Positions 6,429 to 9,203 of a stretch of DNA of 9,203 nt are shown piece by piece. The notes beneath the pieces were generated by a model. That model worked only from the letters and a program-made list of their open reading frames with translations. It was not told the DNA's origin and searched no databases. Positions within the stretch are counted from its first letter, which is position 1. Each line of letters begins with the position of its first letter. Origin of the DNA: Bacteriovoracaceae bacterium. GTDB taxonomy: Bacteria > Bdellovibrionota > Bacteriovoracia > Bacteriovoracales > Bacteriovoracaceae. The DNA lies in the NCBI GenBank assembly GCA_007116425.1, contig SKIL01000168.1, forward strand, positions 1 to 9,203, written 5' to 3'. The position numbers and the translations under genes were made by a program.

Positions 6429-8156
6429 TCAGCGATCGAGTTTTAGGTATTTTACATAATTGTAAATAATATCTGAATGTCGATAATTTTTAAGATGTGC
6501 ATGCTGTAGGAGGTAGTCTCTTGAGTAGTAGAGCATAATCCACGGAAGATCACTGTGAACAATTTCTTCAAGCTTTTGCATTTTTGCCTCTTTTTCATCT
6601 CCATCTGGAAGAAAGCGGAGTTTATCGAAAAGTTGGTCAAATTCAGGATTAGAATAAAATGTGGCGTTCGGTCCAGGCGAATGATTTCGAGTTACAAGTA
6701 ATTGTAAAACATTTTCCGCATCAGGATAATCTAGGGCCCAGCCGTCTAGCCAGAATTGAAGCTCTCCACTTCGGGCAAGCTGCAAAAAAGATGGGAAAGC
6801 AATGGTCGCAGGAATGACTTCAATTCCTATTTTTGCCATTTCTCTTGCTATATAATCTGCCTGTTTCTGGTTGGTGCTACTTGAGCCTCTAACGTGGTAA
6901 GTGATGGGTGGAAGTCCTTCACCGTTCGGGTACCCAGCTTTTTCGAGGTAGTACCTTGCTCTTTCGAGATTATATTCATAAGGAGGTCTACTCGCTGGGT
7001 TGTAACCAAAAATTCCTGGAGGATAGATTGAATTTGCTTTTTGACCGATATTACTCGTAAAAACTTCAATATACCGGTTGACGTCTAAAGCGTGTGCCAT
7101 GGCCTTTCGAAGATAGTAATTTTTCCCGACAATAGGGTCATTCATATTAAATGATAGCCACCAGTAAGTGAGTGAAGGTACAACTTGAAGTTGAAGGTTT
7201 TTTCGCTGAAGCTCAGCGCTTAGTCTTCCACGATGATCTATGGCCGTCGCATGCTGATCTTTGGGAATGGCGATAAAGTCAACATTGCCTTTTATAAATT
7301 CCTGCCAGCGAATATGGTTTTCTTTTAAAATCCTAAAATTAATCTGATCTACAAATGGGATTTGCTTTCCAGCATCCTCGAGAAAACCACGAGAGTTTGC
7401 AAGTCGATCGCCTTCTGATGGATAGTGCATTGGGTGATAATGCTCAAATTTTCGCATAATTATTTTTTCACCACGATTCCACTCATCAAGTTTATAAGGA
7501 CCTGTCCCTATTAAGACATCGTCTAAAATATTTTCATAAAACTTAATGAGCTCTCTGGGGACTGGAGAGGCGAAACTCATTGCTAAAACATTTAGTAACT
7601 GCGGATAGGGTTCAGTGAGCTTGATTTGAAGGGTGTGATCATCTATGGCCTTGAGGCCTTTAACCTCATGTTTGAAAAGTTGCTCTAGGTCAGTACCGGC
7701 AGCTTCTCGAAATTCATTCAGTCCAATTATCTTGCCGTCAAAAAGCCACCAGCCATTACTTTGTGTTCCATAGAAGGCAAGTCTTTTGATCTGGTCAATA
7801 AAGTCCTGCGCTTTTAAAAACCTAGGTTTACCACCAAAGACAGGATGGTCATGATAGCGGATATTTTCTTTAATACGTATTGTATAAGTTAATGAGTCAT
7901 CAGATACTTCGGGCATATCTACTGCAAGTAGAGGCTTTAAAGAATAAGGGCGTTTGAGATAGTGGTATTCAAAAAGTTGTTCTAGGCTTTGATAAACTAC
8001 GGTTGCAGAAATTGTATCATAAGAATTTGCGGGGTCCAGAGTCGAAACTTCACTAGAAAGAGGTATGTTAACCACTGAGATTGGACGCTCACTATCTCTT
8101 GTGCAGGCAGAGAATAAGTTTAATAAAACGAGTAGTGGTAGAATTTTATTTATCAT
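6429..8156 (-). CDS. peptide-binding lipoprotein of an ABC transporter (OppA/DppA-like, SBP_bac_5 family)
   Basis: A 575-residue extracytoplasmic solute-binding protein, expected to capture oligopeptides or similar ligands and pass them to an ABC permease. The first 18 residues form a lipoprotein signal ending in the lipobox LFSAC, so C18 should be lipid-anchored. Family 5 landmarks follow in order: STLDPANSYD near the N-terminus, GTGPYKLDEW, the conserved LRKAMAHALDVNRYI, YNLERARYYLEKAGYP, GWALDYPDAEN and LPWIMLYY near the end. Length is normal (500-600). The ATG at 8156 has AAGGA (8165-8161) four bases upstream, overlapping the alaS stop, so it is likely translated from the alaS transcript. 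No permease or ATPase gene is in the window. Ligand cannot be read from the sequence. Confidence 0.92.
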   Translation of the reverse strand: MINKILPLLVLLNLFSACTRDSERPISVVNIPLSSEVSTLDPANSYDTISATVVYQSLEQLFEYHYLKRPYSLKPLLAVDMPEVSDDSLTYTIRIKENIRYHDHPVFGGKPRFLKAQDFIDQIKRLAFYGTQSNGWWLFDGKIIGLNEFREAAGTDLEQLFKHEVKGLKAIDDHTLQIKLTEPYPQLLNVLAMSFASPVPRELIKFYENILDDVLIGTGPYKLDEWNRGEKIIMRKFEHYHPMHYPSEGDRLANSRGFLEDAGKQIPFVDQINFRILKENHIRWQEFIKGNVDFIAIPKDQHATAIDHRGRLSAELQRKNLQLQVVPSLTYWWLSFNMNDPIVGKNYYLRKAMAHALDVNRYIEVFTSNIGQKANSIYPPGIFGYNPASRPPYEYNLERARYYLEKAGYPNGEGLPPITYHVRGSSSTNQKQADYIAREMAKIGIEVIPATIAFPSFLQLARSGELQFWLDGWALDYPDAENVLQLLVTRNHSPGPNATFYSNPEFDQLFDKLRFLPDGDEKEAKMQKLEEIVHSDLPWIMLYYSRDYLLQHAHLKNYRHSDIIYNYVKYLKLDR

Positions 8157-8160
8157 AAAG

Positions 8161-8165
8161 TCCTT
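8161..8165 (-). promoter_or_regulatory. ribosome binding site overlapping the alaS stop codon
   Basis: Read on the minus strand, AAGGA starts inside the TAA of alaS and ends four bases before the lipoprotein ATG. The overlap points to translational coupling. Confidence 0.7.
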
Positions 8166-9203
8166 ATTTAACTTCGCTTTCGATTATACCAAGCATATCC
8201 TGCTCAACTTTCGAATGCTCTATAAAGTCACTTGAGCCTTGTGCCATATCTTTTCTTCCGCCGCCACGACCATTATATTTACTAAGTAAGTCTTTCAGGA
8301 TTTTAGAGCAGTCTATATCAATACCATTTGATCTAATAAGTACTTGAAGTTTACCTTCCTTAGATGAAGTAAGAAGGAGGAGACCTTTTTGATACTTTTG
8401 ACCGAAGTTATCAGATAGTTTTTTTATGTTTGAACCTTCGGGTGCTTGAGCTGCAACAAAATCAATGCCATTGATCTTTTTAGATGATTCAAATAACTTC
8501 TTGCCTGTGTTTGCTTCGGACTGGTCTTTGAACGATTTTATCTCTTTCTCAAGTCTCTTAATGTCATTTAATAATTGTTGCGAGCGAGAAATAACTTGTT
8601 CACCCTTAACTTTGAAAGTCTTTTCAACTTGCGAAAGTATATTAGAGCGCTCGGAAAGAAAGTTAATCGCAGCTTCAGAAGTAAGTGCCTCAATTCTACG
8701 CACTCCGGCGGCAAGAGAACTTTCAGACACAATTTTAAATAGCCCGATTTCGGAGGTGTTATTAACATGGGTTCCCCCACAAAGTTCTGTAGAGAAGTCT
8801 CCCATCTTAAGCACGCGAACGCGTTCTCCGTACTTCTCTCCAAACATGGCCAAAGCACCAGCTTCTAAAGCAGCATCCATAGACATTTCATTCGCACTGA
8901 CATTTAGAGATTTTTGAATCTGTTTATTTACAAGGTCTTCAACCGACTTTATTTCATCACTTGTAAGCGATTGCATATGGGTAAAGTCAAATCTGAGTCT
9001 TTTTCCGTCGACAAGTGATCCCGCCTGTTTGACATGGTCACCTAATGTCTTAATTAATGCTGACTGTAGAAGGTGAGTAGCAGAGTGGTTTCTGGCCGTA
9101 AGCATGCGATTCTTTTTATTAACTAAAAGATGATACTCTCTTCCAATTTGCAATTGCTTTACATCCTTGTTGTCAACAAGGTGAACATGTAGACCATCAA
9201 TTG
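8164..9203 (-). CDS. alaS: alanyl-tRNA synthetase, C-terminal part (start beyond the right edge)
   Basis: AlaRS joins alanine to tRNA-Ala and hydrolyses mischarged Ser- or Gly-tRNA-Ala. The frame is open to the right edge, with codons before the TTG at 9153 reading LVDNKDVKQ, so this is an incomplete gene and that TTG is not its start. About 345 of an expected 870-890 residues are present: the editing domain with RNHSATHLL (two metal-ligand histidines, codons near 9087 and 9075) and the CGGTH zinc motif (8767-8781), then a coiled segment (KRLEKEIKSF), and the C-Ala/DHHA1 domain with GRGGGRKDMAQG. The catalytic domain lies outside the window. All editing motifs seen are intact. The stop codon overlaps the SD of the lipoprotein gene. 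Confidence 0.96.
   Translation of the reverse strand, partial: IDGLHVHLVDNKDVKQLQIGREYHLLVNKKNRMLTARNHSATHLLQSALIKTLGDHVKQAGSLVDGKRLRFDFTHMQSLTSDEIKSVEDLVNKQIQKSLNVSANEMSMDAALEAGALAMFGEKYGERVRVLKMGDFSTELCGGTHVNNTSEIGLFKIVSESSLAAGVRRIEALTSEAAINFLSERSNILSQVEKTFKVKGEQVISRSQQLLNDIKRLEKEIKSFKDQSEANTGKKLFESSKKINGIDFVAAQAPEGSNIKKLSDNFGQKYQKGLLLLTSSKEGKLQVLIRSNGIDIDCSKILKDLLSKYNGRGGGRKDMAQGSSDFIEHSKVEQDMLGIIESEVK

Noticed and set aside
8465..8917. 150-codon plus-strand frame opposite alaS
   Set aside because: It is the antisense shadow of the AlaRS editing domain, whose CGGTH motif and neighbours are clearly coded on the minus strand.
8164..9153. Complete 329-residue protein starting at TTG 9153, such as a free-standing AlaX editing protein
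   Set aside because: The frame stays open to the edge with AlaRS-like sequence before that codon, and the C-Ala domain is present, so it is the end of a full alaS.

Overview
The window is AT-rich (roughly 37-40 % GC by eye), densely coded bacterial chromosome. The protein sequences (Lon, omega, AlaRS), low GC, many short exported or hypothetical proteins and strong Shine-Dalgarno (SD) sites fit a Bdellovibrionota-type predator such as Halobacteriovorax or Bacteriovorax. That assignment is an inference from general family resemblance and base composition, not from a search. I see no mobile element, CRISPR array, tRNA or rRNA. No stretch over 300 bases lacks a gene.

Layout. Bases 1-79 are a leader containing a possible hairpin over the first ribosome binding site. 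Bases 80-3088 (+) form a two-gene unit: a small exported AMIN-like protein followed 15 bases later by a full-length Lon protease. A strong 12-bp hairpin at 3090-3117, with A/T runs on both sides, closes lon and probably also the convergent rpoZ. On the minus strand, rpoZ (RNA polymerase omega) has its own good promoter, with a small CGTCA inverted repeat over the -35 box. It is preceded by an AMP-forming long-chain acyl-CoA synthetase (3454-5259). From an AT-rich divergent gap, two small plus-strand genes follow (5359-5865). One is unrecognised; the other looks like an isolated histidine-kinase dimerisation/phosphoacceptor hairpin. Its 3' end overlaps by 14 bases the end of a convergent gene for a small exported protein (5852-6271, minus). 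After a 157-base gap comes a minus-strand pair: the 3' part of alaS, running off the right edge, and a peptide-binding lipoprotein whose SD overlaps the alaS stop codon.

How the genes work together. Most are housekeeping functions: proteolysis, transcription, tRNA charging, fatty acid activation and peptide uptake. No single pathway joins them. The pieces most worth a second look are the small operon with the stand-alone phosphoacceptor-like domain, the charged insertion in Lon between its ATPase and protease domains, the rpoZ promoter repeat, and the peptide-binding lipoprotein coupled to alaS with no permease genes in view.
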